Positions 1 to 6,119 of a stretch of 18,436 bases of DNA are shown here, piece by piece. The notes beneath the pieces are model-generated. The model was not told where the DNA came from. It was given only the letters and a program-made list of their open reading frames with translations, and made no database searches. A program made the position numbers and the translations under genes. Origin of the DNA: Candidatus Pacebacteria bacterium UBA6188 (GTDB taxonomy: Bacteria > Patescibacteriota > Microgenomatia > UBA1400 > PJMF01); assembly GCA_002422765.1 (NCBI GenBank), contig DITI01000012.1:1-18436 (forward strand), read 5' to 3'. Positions within the stretch are counted from its first letter, which is position 1, and each line of letters begins with the position of its first letter.

Positions 1-501
1 TTGGCAGACCTCAAGGGCAAGGGTGCAGAGAATGCTGTCTGCGCCGAAATAATCAATGGAGATGGTATCGCCAGGCAAGTTAATCTCATGGATTACTTGA
101 GAAATATTGGGGAAAACGTCAAAATTAGAAATGAGGTCTTAGAATTTTCTAGGGTGATTGCTGTTTTGCTCAATCGTAGCTTTAAGGCTCACGCCAAAGA
201 GAATGGTCAGGCTTTGTTTTGGGAAGATTTGCTTAGAAAAGAGTTTATTTTTTTGGCCAAACAAAAACTGACTTGGTTTTTAATTCATTCTTTGGAGTTG
301 GCTCTTTTAACCGAAATTGATGCTGGGAAAATTTCCGAGACTACTGGTCCAGCTGGTATTCCAATTGCTAGACAATTTCACGGCAGAGAAGATGATTTGC
401 GAGAGAGAATTGATGTTTTGGACATTATTAAAAATTTGGTCAAGGGGGTCAAAAAAGAAGAGGAATTGATGGCAACCAACTTAAGCAAAAAACCCGCCTA
501 G
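1..501 (+). CDS. Unrecognised protein, 3' part of a gene cut by the window edge
   Basis: The reading frame is open from the first base, so this is probably the C-terminal part of a longer protein. A TTG at position 1 and an ATG at 88 are possible internal starts, but neither has a convincing ribosome site. The visible 166 residues are mostly helical-looking and rich in Leu, Lys and Glu, with a hydrophobic helix-like stretch around residues 75-105 (FIFLAKQKLTWFLIHSLELA) and a charged C-terminal part. There are no cysteine clusters, nucleotide-binding loops or signal peptide. I do not recognise a family. The last four residues (KKPA) are encoded inside the stem of the terminator at 489-514 and the TAG stop falls in its loop. 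The gene converges on the pilin array. Coding status is supported by the uninterrupted frame and the terminator; function is unknown. Confidence 0.6.
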   Translation: MADLKGKGAENAVCAEIINGDGIARQVNLMDYLRNIGENVKIRNEVLEFSRVIAVLLNRSFKAHAKENGQALFWEDLLRKEFIFLAKQKLTWFLIHSLELALLTEIDAGKISETTGPAGIPIARQFHGREDDLRERIDVLDIIKNLVKGVKKEEELMATNLSKKPA

Positions 502-514
502 AAAGGCGGGTTTT
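489..514. terminator. Bidirectional intrinsic terminator between convergent units
   Basis: A perfect 10-bp stem (AAAACCCGCC paired with GGCGGGTTTT) encloses a 6-nt loop, TAGAAA. Read on the minus strand, the stem is followed by a six-T tract, a better slippage signal than the four T on the plus strand. It therefore probably ends the leftward pilin operon as well as the rightward gene whose stop codon lies in its loop. It is the only clear hairpin terminator I found in the window. Confidence 0.85.
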
Positions 515-535
515 AGATTTAAAAGAAGCTGGAGT

Positions 536-946
536 TTATCTGGCTCCTGGATTGTTGATGTCGCCAACGTTGTCAAAGACATCGTTGAAGCTACCAAAGC
601 CCAAGAATTGAACAACCAAAGTTACTACGGCGTAAGAAGCGGCAACAATGACCAGACCAATGATGGCAGCAGTCAATTTGTTACGAGCGCTTTCGGCTTT
701 ACCTTTGTCTCCACCTGAAGTAATCCATTCGATACCACCCCAGATCATGTAGGCAAAAACCAGTAGAGCGGCTACCAACATAACGACGTTTAACATTGAG
801 CTAAACATAGTGCCAAAGTTCTCAGCATAACCTCTTCCAGCATTGATTGGTTCAATGTCAACTTCAGCAGCAACGCTACTAACACTAGCAATTAAACCAG
901 TCATAGCGGAACCAGTGGCTAGAGCAAGTTTCTTTAATGATTTCAT
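536..946 (-). CDS. VirB2/TrbC-like pilin family protein, probable major subunit (array gene 6)
   Basis: This is a 136-residue member of the small two-helix T4SS-pilin-like family common in CPR genomes. Residues 1-27 form a Sec signal peptide with a VAA cleavage site before Glu28. After a short polar segment come TM1 (about 51-72), the family signature WGGIEWITSGGDKGKAESAR (about 69-88) and TM2 (about 92-115), then a polar tail. The basic loop between the helices should be cytoplasmic, leaving both termini outside. It is the last gene of a six-gene leftward array and is closest to the 991-1329 paralogue. Unlike its neighbours it has an extended -10 promoter (968-976), an ideal Shine-Dalgarno (954-959, 7 nt from ATG) and a downstream terminator, so it is probably expressed most strongly. 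The family call is firm; the role (pilus, secretion or DNA-uptake surface structure) is inferred. Confidence 0.85.
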   Translation of the reverse strand: MKSLKKLALATGSAMTGLIASVSSVAAEVDIEPINAGRGYAENFGTMFSSMLNVVMLVAALLVFAYMIWGGIEWITSGGDKGKAESARNKLTAAIIGLVIVAASYAVVTLVVQFLGFGSFNDVFDNVGDINNPGAR

Positions 947-953
947 AATTTAA

Positions 954-959
954 CTCCTT
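954..959 (-). promoter_or_regulatory. Strong Shine-Dalgarno of the terminal pilin gene
   Basis: On the minus strand the sequence AAGGAG (within TAAGGAGT) lies 7 nt upstream of the ATG at 946. It is the best ribosome binding site in the window and fixes the start codon. Confidence 0.85.
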
Positions 960-967
960 ATTTAATT

Positions 968-976
968 ATTATATCA
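968..976 (-). promoter_or_regulatory. Extended -10 promoter of the terminal pilin gene
   Basis: On the minus strand the sequence TGATATAAT is a perfect extended -10 element (TG-n-TATAAT). It lies in the 44-bp gap between two array genes, 21 nt before the ATG at 946. Transcription would start near 961 and give a leader of about 15 nt carrying the Shine-Dalgarno. No -35 at normal spacing is obvious, which an extended -10 can tolerate. Confidence 0.65.
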
Positions 977-990
977 AGTCTAGTCAAATT

Positions 991-1329
991 TTAGTTAAAA
1001 GTCAAAACTTCAATGCCCAAGAATTGCTGTAGGACTAAAAAGATAGCGGTTACGGCAGCGAGAATCACCAGACCAACAATAGCGTTGCTAATCTTGTTGC
1101 GAGCACTTTCCATCTTGCCTTTATCTCCAGCAGAAGTAATCCACTCGATAGCACCCCAGATCAAAAAAGCAAAAACCAAGATTGCGGCCACGGTCATAGC
1201 GGCCCTCATCATGCCGCCAAAGAAAACACCAAAACCACCGTCACTGCTGTTGTGATATTGAGCACCTTGCAAGCCCTGAGTGTTGGCTTCTCCGGCAATA
1301 TCTAAAGTGATGGCGAGTTGTTTTGACAT
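991..1329 (-). CDS. VirB2/TrbC-like pilin family protein without signal peptide (array gene 5)
   Basis: This 112-residue paralogue is the shortest in the array. It has the same core as the terminal gene: TM1 (about 41-60), the signature WGAIEWITSAGDKGKMESAR and TM2 (about 79-103). The N-terminus (MSKQLAITLDIAGEANTQ) is polar and has no Sec signal peptide, so if the family topology holds the N-terminus must be exported with TM1 as a reverse anchor, or a processed signal is not needed. The stop of the upstream gene (1331) lies only 1 bp away, so translation is probably coupled. The core is very similar to the 536-946 protein, pointing to a relatively recent duplication. The family call rests on the shared signature; the function of this copy is unknown. 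Confidence 0.8.
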   Translation of the reverse strand: MSKQLAITLDIAGEANTQGLQGAQYHNSSDGGFGVFFGGMMRAAMTVAAILVFAFLIWGAIEWITSAGDKGKMESARNKISNAIVGLVILAAVTAIFLVLQQFLGIEVLTFN

Positions 1330-1330
1330 A

Positions 1331-1837
1331 TTATTTTGCTAATGGGTTGGTTCCTGGAACAGCTGGCAAATTGTTATTGGGTATAGTCGGAGCGGTAGTT
1401 TGAGGAGTGGTTGAGCTTTCTCCAGTTATCTGACTTGGAATAGTGAGTTTAAGCAGATCAAAGCTGTTGCCAAATAAAATCTTGCTAATGAAACTAAGTA
1501 AAGTAAAAGAGGAAACCAAAATCACTAGGCCAATGATGGCATTGGTCATTCTTGATCTGGCACTTTCTGCTTTTTTACTATCAGATCCTGAAGTAATCCA
1601 TTCAAAAGCGCCCCAGACAAAGAAAACAATGACTGCTAAAGCGCCCAAACTAATACTGGTGCGCCAGAGGTAAACTGTATAGTTAATAAACTTACTGCCG
1701 TCAGCAGCACCTTCGTTAGTGCCGAGATTGCCAACAACTGGATTGACAATGGCAGCTTGAGCTTGATTAACAAATAAAACCATCAAAAAAGTTATTAAAA
1801 GTAGGCTGAAAATGGTTTTTTGGTTTAATTTAAGCAT
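1331..1837 (-). CDS. VirB2/TrbC-like pilin family protein with extended C-terminus (array gene 4)
   Basis: This is the longest array member, 168 residues. A signal peptide occupies about residues 1-29 with an AQA cleavage site. TM1 (about 58-78) is followed by the signature WGAFEWITSGSDSKKAESAR and TM2 (about 97-117). The remaining roughly 45 residues are a low-complexity Ser/Thr/Pro-rich tail ending in NLPAVPGTNPLAK. Nearly the same terminal motif ends the next paralogue (1847-2254). A Thr/Pro-rich tail outside the membrane could be a spacer or a docking or processing segment. The gene is separated by 9 bp from the upstream gene and 1 bp from the downstream one. Membership of the family is clear; the meaning of the tail is not. 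Confidence 0.82.
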   Translation of the reverse strand: MLKLNQKTIFSLLLITFLMVLFVNQAQAAIVNPVVGNLGTNEGAADGSKFINYTVYLWRTSISLGALAVIVFFVWGAFEWITSGSDSKKAESARSRMTNAIIGLVILVSSFTLLSFISKILFGNSFDLLKLTIPSQITGESSTTPQTTAPTIPNNNLPAVPGTNPLAK

Positions 1838-1846
1838 GATTTTTAT

Positions 1847-2254
1847 TTATGGTAATGGATTGGTACCTGGAACCGGAGGAAGGTTGGTGCCAGAACCGTT
1901 GCTTCCATCGCGAATAATGTTATTCAACATAGTGCCAGGTTCTAGGATGGAAATGCCAATTAGACTGCCGATTAGACCGATGATGGCATAACTAGCCACG
2001 ATTAAAATCAGGCCTAAAGTGCCCCAAACAAATCTGTTCTTGGCTTTTTCTACCTTGCCACTATCATCTCCAGCCGTAACCCATTGAAAAGCAGCTAGAA
2101 AAGCGTAAACAATAAAAAACAAGCCAGCCAGAACAGTGATCGCGCCAATAATGTCGCCGATGTAAAGCTCTAGAGAAGCAATAAATCCTTCCTTGGTTAA
2201 GGTTTCTGGAGCTCTAGAGTCTGTAATGGTTTCGATTTTGCCAATATTTGCCAT
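1847..2254 (-). CDS. VirB2/TrbC-like pilin family protein without signal peptide (array gene 3)
   Basis: The protein has 135 residues. The N-terminus (MANIGKIETITDSRAPETLT) is polar and shows no signal peptide; TM1 spans about 33-55. The central signature is more divergent (FQWVTAGDDSGKVEKAKNRF) and TM2 spans about 76-97. The C-terminus, a Gly/Ser/Asn-rich stretch ending NLPPVPGTNPLP, nearly repeats the terminal motif of the 1331-1837 paralogue. It lies 2 bp downstream of the preceding array gene and 9 bp upstream of the next. The start is the only in-frame ATG before TM1 with suitable spacing. Function is inferred only from family and context. Confidence 0.8.
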   Translation of the reverse strand: MANIGKIETITDSRAPETLTKEGFIASLELYIGDIIGAITVLAGLFFIVYAFLAAFQWVTAGDDSGKVEKAKNRFVWGTLGLILIVASYAIIGLIGSLIGISILEPGTMLNNIIRDGSNGSGTNLPPVPGTNPLP

Positions 2255-2256
2255 AT

Positions 2257-2688
2257 TTAGGGTGCTGGGATTGCGGTTGGTATGTCTGGACTAATAATGT
2301 AAGTTGGATTGCCAAAAACGATCAGGCCAATAATGCCAGCAATCGTGTAAGCGGCGACAATCAACAGTAGCCCGGAGACACTTAGAGAAAGTTTGGTGCC
2401 AATTTTGGCAATAGCGCCACTGTCGTCGCCGGCTGTGATGTAGGTAAAGCCAGCCGAAACGAAATTAAACATCACCCAAACACCGGCCACTACTGAGGCT
2501 AATTTAATCATGTTGGAAATGAAAATTAAGAGACCAATGCCACTCTCACCAGCTCTCTCGTCAGCATTGAGCTCGGCCACTCCAGCTGGAGGATCGATGG
2601 GGCCAAAAACGCTTTCTGCGGCGACCATTTGATGACCAGAAAGCAATAGAGCAATGGTCAAAACTAGGCTAAAAATCATCTTTTGCAT
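2257..2688 (-). CDS. VirB2/TrbC-like pilin family protein (array gene 2)
   Basis: From the ATG at 2688 the protein has 143 residues: a signal peptide (MQKMIFSLVLTIALLLSG, cleavage after VAA), a polar segment, TM1 (about 58-78), a divergent signature (FTYITAGDDSGAIAKIGTKL) and TM2 (about 100-124). The frame stays open upstream to a TTG at 2721 whose bases overlap the TGA stop of the preceding gene (TTGA), which would add 11 residues and allow translational coupling. I prefer the ATG because an extended -10-like sequence (TGATAGAAT, 2699-2707) lies 10 nt before it, but the choice is open. It has lost the Glu-Trp of the signature seen in array genes 4-6 and is one of the more divergent copies. 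Confidence 0.78.
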   Translation of the reverse strand: MQKMIFSLVLTIALLLSGHQMVAAESVFGPIDPPAGVAELNADERAGESGIGLLIFISNMIKLASVVAGVWVMFNFVSAGFTYITAGDDSGAIAKIGTKLSLSVSGLLLIVAAYTIAGIIGLIVFGNPTYIISPDIPTAIPAP

Positions 2689-2698
2689 GGTCTTTTTT

Positions 2699-2707
2699 AT
2701 TCTATCA
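2699..2707 (-). promoter_or_regulatory. Possible internal extended -10 promoter within the pilin array
   Basis: The minus-strand sequence TGATAGAAT fits an extended -10 (TG-n-TAnAAT) and ends 10 nt before the ATG at 2688. There is no supporting -35, and the site lies at the junction of two tightly packed genes, so it may be chance. Confidence 0.35.
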
Positions 2708-2717
2708 TAATTTAGCT

Positions 2718-3128
2718 TCAAAAATTCATGTCGATGCCGGTGATTAGTTGGATAATTTGCATGATCCAGTAAGCCGAAAACATAATTAGAAAACCAATCA
2801 GAGCAGTGGTCATGGTGGTTTTGGCCTTGCCTTTATCGTCGCTACCGCCAGTAATCATAGCAAAACCAGCGCCCACAATCATAAAAAATAACACCATGCC
2901 CGCGCCCACAAAAACCACTTTAATCAGCAAGTTAACCATGTCATCAGCGCTATTAAAAACTTCTTGAACCTGAGAACCGTCTCTAAGAGTTAGTTTGTCC
3001 CCAAGGGAAACCTCAACGTTCTCAATGTCAACTTGAGGAACAACTCCCTGAGCAAGTGCAAATTTAGGCGAAATCAAGACAAGAACTAGGGTAAATAACA
3101 AAGAAAAGAAAAACAAACTACGCTTCAT
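2718..3128 (-). CDS. VirB2/TrbC-like pilin family protein, first gene of the array (array gene 1)
   Basis: The protein has 136 residues. A classic Sec signal peptide (about 1-26, ALA cleavage site) is followed by a mature N-terminal region of about 40 residues, TM1 (about 69-91), a divergent signature (GGSDDKGKAKTTMTTALIGF) and TM2 (about 105-129). It keeps the Gly-Asp-Lys-rich loop between the helices but not the Trp-Gly...Glu-Trp half of the motif. Its ATG lies 7 nt from a perfect TATAAT (3136-3141), so it probably heads the leftward operon and its mRNA should be essentially leaderless. The next gene overlaps or abuts its stop. It is divergent from the sigma-factor gene across only 42 bp. 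Confidence 0.82.
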   Translation of the reverse strand: MKRSLFFFSLLFTLVLVLISPKFALAQGVVPQVDIENVEVSLGDKLTLRDGSQVQEVFNSADDMVNLLIKVVFVGAGMVLFFMIVGAGFAMITGGSDDKGKAKTTMTTALIGFLIMFSAYWIMQIIQLITGIDMNF

Positions 3129-3135
3129 TAAAATT

Positions 3136-3141
3136 ATTATA
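3136..3141 (-). promoter_or_regulatory. -10 box of the pilin array promoter
   Basis: A perfect TATAAT on the minus strand ends 7 nt before the ATG at 3128. With usual -10-to-start distances the transcript would begin at or next to the ATG, that is, leaderless. No TTGACA-like -35 is visible at 16-18 bp (the hexamer there reads CTTATT). Confidence 0.65.
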
Positions 3142-3155
3142 GCGCAATTCTAGTG

Positions 3156-3161
3156 TAGAAT
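3156..3161 (+). promoter_or_regulatory. -10 box of the sigma factor operon promoter
   Basis: TAGAAT, directly preceded by TG, ends 9 nt before the ATG at 3171. It is divergent from the pilin promoter, the two -10 boxes being 14 bp apart, so the two promoters cannot easily be occupied together. A leaderless mRNA is predicted. Confidence 0.5.
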
Positions 3162-3170
3162 AAGCTTGAA

Positions 3171-3743
3171 ATGCAAAATTTAGCTCGTTTTGTTGGCTTT
3201 AGTGAAGAAAAAGTTTTAATCGAAGCGCTTAAACATGGCGATGAGCTGGCGGTTGAATATTGGTTCAAAAAATATCGTCCTCAGTTGCAAAAAATTGCCC
3301 TAACTAAGTTGTCAAGTGCAATTGTGGCAGCAGAAATTGTCCAAGAAACTTTTATTAGTTGCTTACAAACTCTCAACCTTTTTAAAGGCAAGGCTTCACT
3401 GCTAACTTGGATGCAAAGTGTCATGCGTCATGAGGTAGCTGATTATTATCGCAAGCGTTACGCCAAGAAATTTATTCAAACTATTCCTTTAAGTGATTTT
3501 CTTTTGGAGCAAAATTATAAGGATGCCGCTTCTTCAGCAGAGCTGGTGACTATTGTTTTAAAGCGCATGGTCAAAAAAAATCGCGAACTTTTACTTCGCA
3601 AATATGTTGATTGTAAAAAAGTTAAAGAGATCGCTCTTGAAATTGGTTCTTCGGTGAAAGCAGTAGAGTCAGACTTGTTTCGCGCGAGAAAAGAATTCAG
3701 AAATTTATGGTTGAAGTTGGAACTAGAAAATGAAGGAAGCTAA
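3171..3743 (+). CDS. ECF-like RNA polymerase sigma factor (sigma-70 family)
   Basis: The protein has 190 residues, a normal size for an ECF sigma factor. Region 2 is visible around residues 25-100: helices with AAEIVQETFISCLQ, then the -10 recognition part TWMQSVMRHEVADYYRKRY. A linker is followed by region 4 near the C-terminus, with the helix-turn-helix KVKEIALEIGSSVKAVESDL and the basic RARKEFR. There is no region 1.1 or 3, consistent with ECF architecture. It heads a four-gene overlapping operon and overlaps the next gene by 14 bp. Its position divergent from the pilin array suggests control of that array, and the following small membrane protein occupies the place where anti-sigma factors usually sit. 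Both links are inference. The sigma-70 family call is secure. Confidence 0.9.
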   Translation: MQNLARFVGFSEEKVLIEALKHGDELAVEYWFKKYRPQLQKIALTKLSSAIVAAEIVQETFISCLQTLNLFKGKASLLTWMQSVMRHEVADYYRKRYAKKFIQTIPLSDFLLEQNYKDAASSAELVTIVLKRMVKKNRELLLRKYVDCKKVKEIALEIGSSVKAVESDLFRARKEFRNLWLKLELENEGS

Positions 3744-3930
3744 TTTTTTACATCTTTTGAAAGAGACTGCCAAAGAACAACAGCTTTTGGTTCAGGAGAA
3801 ATTTATTCCCGATCAGCTCAGCGATTTAGCCAATTTTGTAGCCAGCCACTTGTGGCAATCAATTTTAGTTTTGGCTATTTTTTCGACAATCTTGTTAAAT
3901 TTATGGACTTTTTTAAATTATGCAATTTAA
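3730..3930 (+). CDS. Small single-span membrane protein, candidate anti-sigma partner
   Basis: The protein has 66 residues, with no recognised family. Residues 1-40 are amphipathic and charged (KEANFLHLLKETAKEQQLL), and residues 41-63 form one strongly hydrophobic segment with a very short C-terminal end. A soluble helical N-terminus plus one membrane span, encoded immediately after an ECF sigma and overlapping it by 14 bp, is the layout of a membrane-tethered anti-sigma factor. There is no zinc-finger motif (no Cys or HxxxCxxC), and the extracytoplasmic part is almost absent, so a signal-sensing domain would have to come from a partner, perhaps the next gene. The coding call rests on the tight overlapping context and composition; the function is a hypothesis. 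Confidence 0.6.
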   Translation: MKEANFLHLLKETAKEQQLLVQEKFIPDQLSDLANFVASHLWQSILVLAIFSTILLNLWTFLNYAI

Positions 3931-4252
3931 AGCAAATAGTCTTCTTTTGATTTTAGAGTCCCTGATTTATTCAGGTGGCCAAATGTTTTTGGGGCTTTTG
4001 CTTCATCCTTATCGTAGCATGCAACTTTTGGTTAAAAACAAAATTCTTTTACCATTTGCCTTTTATCCCAGTTTAATTGCTCTCTTTTTTTATTTGTCTC
4101 TTAGGATTGATCAGTTAGCTTGGGCTTACAGTGGTTTATTTTTGGCGCAGTTCGCCTATCAACTGCTTTTTTTCTTTTGTTTTTATTGGCAACTAGCCCT
4201 TTTTTATTTGTGGTTTCGCTTTAACAGAGCCTTTAAAAATTATGCAGATTAA
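3920..4252 (+). CDS. Small multi-span membrane protein of unknown function
   Basis: The protein has 110 residues and is extremely hydrophobic and aromatic-rich. About three to four membrane segments can be seen (roughly residues 6-26, 42-60, 66-85 and 85-102), with basic residues at segment ends (HPYRSMQLLVKNK and RFNRAFK). It overlaps the upstream 66-residue gene and the downstream recF by 11 bp each, so all four genes of the operon are translationally linked. No family is recognised. It could be a sensor partner of the preceding single-span protein or an unrelated membrane protein. Overlap at both ends supports it as a real gene. Confidence 0.6.
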   Translation: MQFKANSLLLILESLIYSGGQMFLGLLLHPYRSMQLLVKNKILLPFAFYPSLIALFFYLSLRIDQLAWAYSGLFLAQFAYQLLFFFCFYWQLALFYLWFRFNRAFKNYAD

Positions 4253-5309
4253 GTCTTTGGCTCTCCAAAATTTCCGCAATTTTACCTTGCTGAGTTTTAA
4301 CTTTACTAAAACCAATTTAATTTTTGGGGCCAACGGGATTGGTAAAACTTCCATTATTGAGGCCATTTATTTGTTGGCTAGCGCTGAGAGTTTTCGAGCT
4401 GGCAGAGTAGAAGAAATGATTCGTTTGGAGGCAGATTTGGGGCGAGTGCAGGGTCTAATTGAAGTTGACGCCCAAGAAGATTTAAAGTTAGAAGCGATGC
4501 TTACCAGAGGCATGGTTGCTGGCAAAAAAACACAATATCGCTTGTTTGCCGTCAACGACATTCGCCGTCGCAAAAAGGATTTTTTAGCTTTTTTCAAAGC
4601 AGTGGTATTTCGTCCTGAGGATTTGCGCTTGGTGGAAGGCTCTCCAGCTCGCCGCCGTGGTTTTTTAGACAATGCCTTGTCAATGGTTAATCATGACTAC
4701 AGTTCTGCTTTGACTCGTTACGAACAGACTCTTAAAAGAAGAAATCGTTTATTACAAAAAGTGAATGAGGGGCAAGAAGGTCGTGAAGTGTTAAATTTTT
4801 GGAACCTTAATCTGTTGAGAAATGGAGAAATTTTACAGAGACAGAGAGCAAGTTTTATAGATTTTATTCGCGAAGTAGTTTTTCCTTTTGAGCTTAATAT
4901 CGAATATGAGCCTTCAATCATTTCCGAAAAAAGAATGGCAGAATATTTGGAAAAAGAAATTCTTTTGGGACACAGTCTGATCGGCCCTCATAAAGATGAT
5001 TTCACCCTGAAGTTTTCAGAGGAGAAAAAAGGCATTAATGACCTGAGCTTATTGGCTTATGGTTCTAGAGGTCAGCAACGCTTGGGGGTTTTGTGGCTCA
5101 AAGTAGCTGAGTTGCAGTTTCTTACAGACAAAATTGGTTATCAGCCGGTGCTTTTACTTGATGATGTTTTGTCAGAACTAGACTCTCACAGTAAAGAAAT
5201 GGTTTTGAGTTTGTTGGCCAGTTACCAGACTATTTTGAGCACTGCTGATGCTGATGTTTTAGCCGACTTAAAAGAAAAAGTTAAAGATTTAAACCTAATT
5301 ATTTTGTAA
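4242..5309 (+). CDS. recF: DNA replication and repair protein RecF
   Basis: The protein has 355 residues, the usual RecF length. It is an SMC-like ATPase that binds gapped DNA and, with RecO and RecR, helps load RecA. The N-terminus (LQNFRNF) is typical. Walker A is GANGIGKTS (residues 29-37). The RPEDLRLVEGSPARRRGFLD segment matches the family. The ABC signature appears as GSRGQQR, and Walker B is LLLDDVLSELD (D307-D308). It is the fourth gene of the sigma-factor operon, which is unusual because recF is often near dnaA/dnaN in bacteria. Its end overlaps the convergent NAD(P)H-hydrate dehydratase by 11 bp. All key motifs are present, so the enzyme should be active. Confidence 0.95.
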   Translation: MQIKSLALQNFRNFTLLSFNFTKTNLIFGANGIGKTSIIEAIYLLASAESFRAGRVEEMIRLEADLGRVQGLIEVDAQEDLKLEAMLTRGMVAGKKTQYRLFAVNDIRRRKKDFLAFFKAVVFRPEDLRLVEGSPARRRGFLDNALSMVNHDYSSALTRYEQTLKRRNRLLQKVNEGQEGREVLNFWNLNLLRNGEILQRQRASFIDFIREVVFPFELNIEYEPSIISEKRMAEYLEKEILLGHSLIGPHKDDFTLKFSEEKKGINDLSLLAYGSRGQQRLGVLWLKVAELQFLTDKIGYQPVLLLDDVLSELDSHSKEMVLSLLASYQTILSTADADVLADLKEKVKDLNLIIL

Positions 5310-6105
5310 TTTTTTGCAATTCTTGCCACAAGACTTCTGGAATGATTTCTACCAAATCACTGCTGTTGTAGTAGACGCCTTGTTTTTGGTAGAGCTCCTC
5401 CCCAGCCTTTTTATTGAGATAGCTGGCCAGTAAACAACTGTCTAAAGCTTCGTTTTTACAGTAAAGAGCTGCTAAGAGGCCGGCCAACACATCGCCTGTT
5501 CCGCCCTTAGTTAGGCCAGCATTGCCACCACTTATTTTTAGTGGCTCAGGATTTCTGGGGCTAAAAATTTTATCACTTGGTCCTTTGAGCAAACAAAAAC
5601 AGGGAGCCTGATAATTTTCCTCAGCAAAGAGAGGGTTTTTTTCTTGCAATAGAGCAATCTCTTGGTGATGAGGGGTGATGATGTGCTGTTCCCTGAGTAA
5701 TTTGGGCTCTAGCATTTGCAAGGCTCCGGCATCGATCACCCATTTTTTGTGTGGATATTTTTTTAACAATTTATTGACTAGACTTTTGGTATAAAAAGAC
5801 CGATCCATGCCTGGTCCAATCAAAACAGCATCAGCTTCTTCAATGTAGTTTTTAAGCTGTGAGCGCTCAATGACGATGCCTCCCCAAAAATTTTGTTTGG
5901 CTTCTTGAATAAGCTTGTTGTTGCTTGGCACTGAGGAGTAAAAAACCATGTCAACAATTTTGCTAGCTACATCTAAACTCCACTTACTGGCAGCGTGAAA
6001 AAGTTGGCTGCCACCAATAATGAGTAGCTTGCCGTTTTGTCCCTTGTGAGAGTTAGAATCTGGCAAGTAAATGTTCTGAAAAGCTTGTTTTAGTTCTTTA
6101 GTCAT
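5299..6105 (-). CDS. nnrD: ADP/ATP-dependent NAD(P)H-hydrate dehydratase (stand-alone NnrD domain)
   Basis: This is a ribokinase-like (YjeF C-terminal) enzyme that repairs hydrated NAD(P)H using ATP or ADP. Visible motifs are KLLIIGGS near the N-terminus, VLIGPGM in the middle, TPHHQE (family TPHPGE) and GNAGLTKGGTGDVLAG with the catalytic Asp of GTGD at about residue 205. The N-terminal NnrE epimerase domain found in many bacterial fusions is absent, so any epimerase would be encoded elsewhere. I chose the ATG at 6105; an in-frame GTG at 6114 lies only 5 nt from the -10 box (6120-6125) and would fit a leaderless start, so it cannot be excluded. It converges on and overlaps recF and is divergent from the Fic gene. 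Confidence 0.88.
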   Translation of the reverse strand: MTKELKQAFQNIYLPDSNSHKGQNGKLLIIGGSQLFHAASKWSLDVASKIVDMVFYSSVPSNNKLIQEAKQNFWGGIVIERSQLKNYIEEADAVLIGPGMDRSFYTKSLVNKLLKKYPHKKWVIDAGALQMLEPKLLREQHIITPHHQEIALLQEKNPLFAEENYQAPCFCLLKGPSDKIFSPRNPEPLKISGGNAGLTKGGTGDVLAGLLAALYCKNEALDSCLLASYLNKKAGEELYQKQGVYYNSSDLVEIIPEVLWQELQKITK

Positions 6106-6119
6106 CTTTGTCACATTTG

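Noticed and set aside
1013..1673. Plus-strand frames at 1013-1255 and 1443-1673 opposite the pilin genes
   Set aside because: They are antisense shadows of the conserved transmembrane core and have biased, basic compositions. The minus-strand proteins share a clear family motif.
4367..4921. Minus-strand frames inside recF
   Set aside because: RecF motifs are intact across the region; the antisense products are Lys/Arg/Ser-rich with no family features.
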